Positions 63,246 through 64,000 of a stretch of 64,000 bases of DNA are shown in pieces. Below the pieces are notes generated by a model. The model was not told the DNA's origin. It was given only the letters and a program-made list of their open reading frames with translations, and ran no database searches. The stretch lies in contig VXAA01001497.1 of NCBI GenBank assembly GCA_013399115.1, positions 1,496,656 to 1,560,655 of the forward strand. Direction: 5' to 3'. How positions within the stretch are numbered: position 1 is the first letter of the stretch; each line of letters starts with the position of its first letter. A program made the translations under genes and the position numbers. Source of the DNA: Anseranas semipalmata. Lineage: Eukaryota; Chordata; Aves; Anseriformes; Anseranatidae.

Positions 63246-63284
63246 ACGTGAGGGGTATACGTGAGGGGTATACGTGAGGGATGA
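63246..63284. repeat. 13-bp tandem repeat, three copies
   Basis: Unit acgtgaggggtat repeated at 63246-63258 and 63259-63271 without mismatch, with a third, partly diverged copy at 63272-63284. Each unit begins with an ACGTG word. It is a minisatellite seed in a G+C-rich region. Confidence 0.85.
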
Positions 63285-64000
63285 GGTTCTGGAGGTTGTG
63301 GGGGCCATGTTGCTGCTGCGCTGCTGGGCACGTGGGATGTGAGGAGACGGGTGATGTTCTGGGGAGGTGTGTGAAATTAGGGGCCATCACTGTGAGGCTG
63401 GGTCACTCCTCCTCCTGCAGAGGGGTCTCGTACTCGTGTCCCCTAAAGCCACCCGCTCCTCAGCCCCTTCACGTCTCCCCACGCTGCCTCGCTAACCCTC
63501 CTCCCTCCTCTGCTCGGCACACGCCCTCCGGCTCCCTCACGGCCGCCCGCTTCCCTCACGCCCGTCAGCGTCCCTCCCCTCGCACGCGAGCACCGCTGGC
63601 CTTGCTTCCTTTCCCATGGAAATCGTTGGTGTTCCTGAAGCCCCTCGCTTTCCCTGGCCATCAGTGGGTGCTCCTCCATCTGCCCCCACAGCAGCGGTTG
63701 CCCAGGGCCACCACAGCAAACCACCATGAGGTGACCTCTCCCTGGGTCTTCAGCTGCGCTGCGCCATGCTGCTGCGCCAAACCCTGAACCACAGGAAAGA
63801 AACGCGGGGCGGGGTGGAAGAGGGAGGGCTCTCATCCCTTCCTAAAGCCAAACTGACAGCCCATCAACCCCCTTCAGGTGCTCCAAAGTAAGCTCTCTCT
63901 TCCCAGAGCAACACAGCTGCAAAAATCTTGCAACATATTATGTGTAATAAATCACAAAGGCAGCACAAGCTGGGTGCTTTTCTCCTTCTTCTTCTTTTTT

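Larger units (their letters stand above)
56286..64000. other. 3' flank: intergenic or distal 3' UTR
   Basis: No convincing exon was found. A+T-rich to about 58.6 kb, a short G+C-rich patch with CpGs at 58.63-58.75 kb, another near 59.65-59.87 kb, then A+T-rich with several simple repeats (60.3-61.25 kb), and finally a G+C-rich stretch at about 61.9-63.85 kb. The open frames in the G+C-rich parts occur on both strands in several frames at once, as expected where stop codons are rare, and I do not accept them as genes. Confidence 0.55.

Noticed and set aside
63281..63835. 168-codon plus-strand and 130-codon minus-strand open frames
   Set aside because: Stops are rare in this G+C-rich region, and both strands are open together. 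The predicted peptides are Pro/Arg/Cys-rich low complexity.
1..64000. CRISPR arrays, operons, tRNA or rRNA genes
   Set aside because: Nothing with spaced direct repeats, clustered prokaryotic genes, or tRNA-type A and B boxes was seen; the sequence has eukaryotic splice structure.

Overview
This window looks like vertebrate nuclear DNA, most likely avian, though a non-avian reptile is possible. Coding sequence is sparse and split into short exons with GT-AG boundaries. The introns are long and A+T-rich, and interspersed repeats are few. The only recognisable ones are two fragments with the 3'-end signature of CR1 LINEs (near 18.7 kb on the minus strand and 38.05 kb on the plus strand). I saw no bacterial-style operon, CRISPR array, tRNA or rRNA.

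One gene dominates. It lies on the plus strand and only its 3' part is present. Eight exons (1109-1234, 12583-12650, 26656-26760, 30283-30421, 30899-30976, 50321-50389, 54243-54406, 55981-56050) join in a single open frame and end at a TGA at 56048-56050, giving 272 residues. Their phases agree: 0/0, 0/2, 2/2, 2/0, 0/0, 0/0, 0/2, 2/stop. The encoded tail is rich in Ser, Thr, Pro and Ala and looks disordered. It carries an RKLTRQYSF basic kinase-type site, an acidic DEDDLPP segment with a six-alanine run, a clathrin-box-like LLMDF, adjacent NPF and DPF motifs, and a final charged helix (RRELEREKMMKRLLMTEL). I could not name the gene. The motifs suggest a cytoplasmic protein connected to endocytosis or trafficking, but that is inference.

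Two further small exons fit the reading frame well. A 47-nt exon at 17237-17283 reconciles the better donor of the second exon (after 12645) with the acceptor of the third. A 33-nt microexon at 37516-37548 has a strong acceptor and keeps phase 0. Weaker candidates are a terminal exon at 42209-42262, whose stop overlaps AATAAA, and exon-like stretches at 5045-5146 and 43412-43501.

Layout: 1-1108 is intron; 1109-56050 is exons and introns; 56051 to about 56285 is the shortest likely 3' UTR (AATAAA at 56259); the remaining ~7.7 kb is intergenic or alternative long 3' UTR, with later AATAAA signals at 60546, 60862 and 63950 or so. The right end (about 61.9-63.85 kb) turns markedly G+C-rich, with a short 13-bp tandem repeat and overlapping open frames on both strands that I do not accept as genes. 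Simple repeats (A-runs, CCCT, CAAA, CAAAAA, TA, TAAA, TTTTG) are scattered through the introns and 3' flank.
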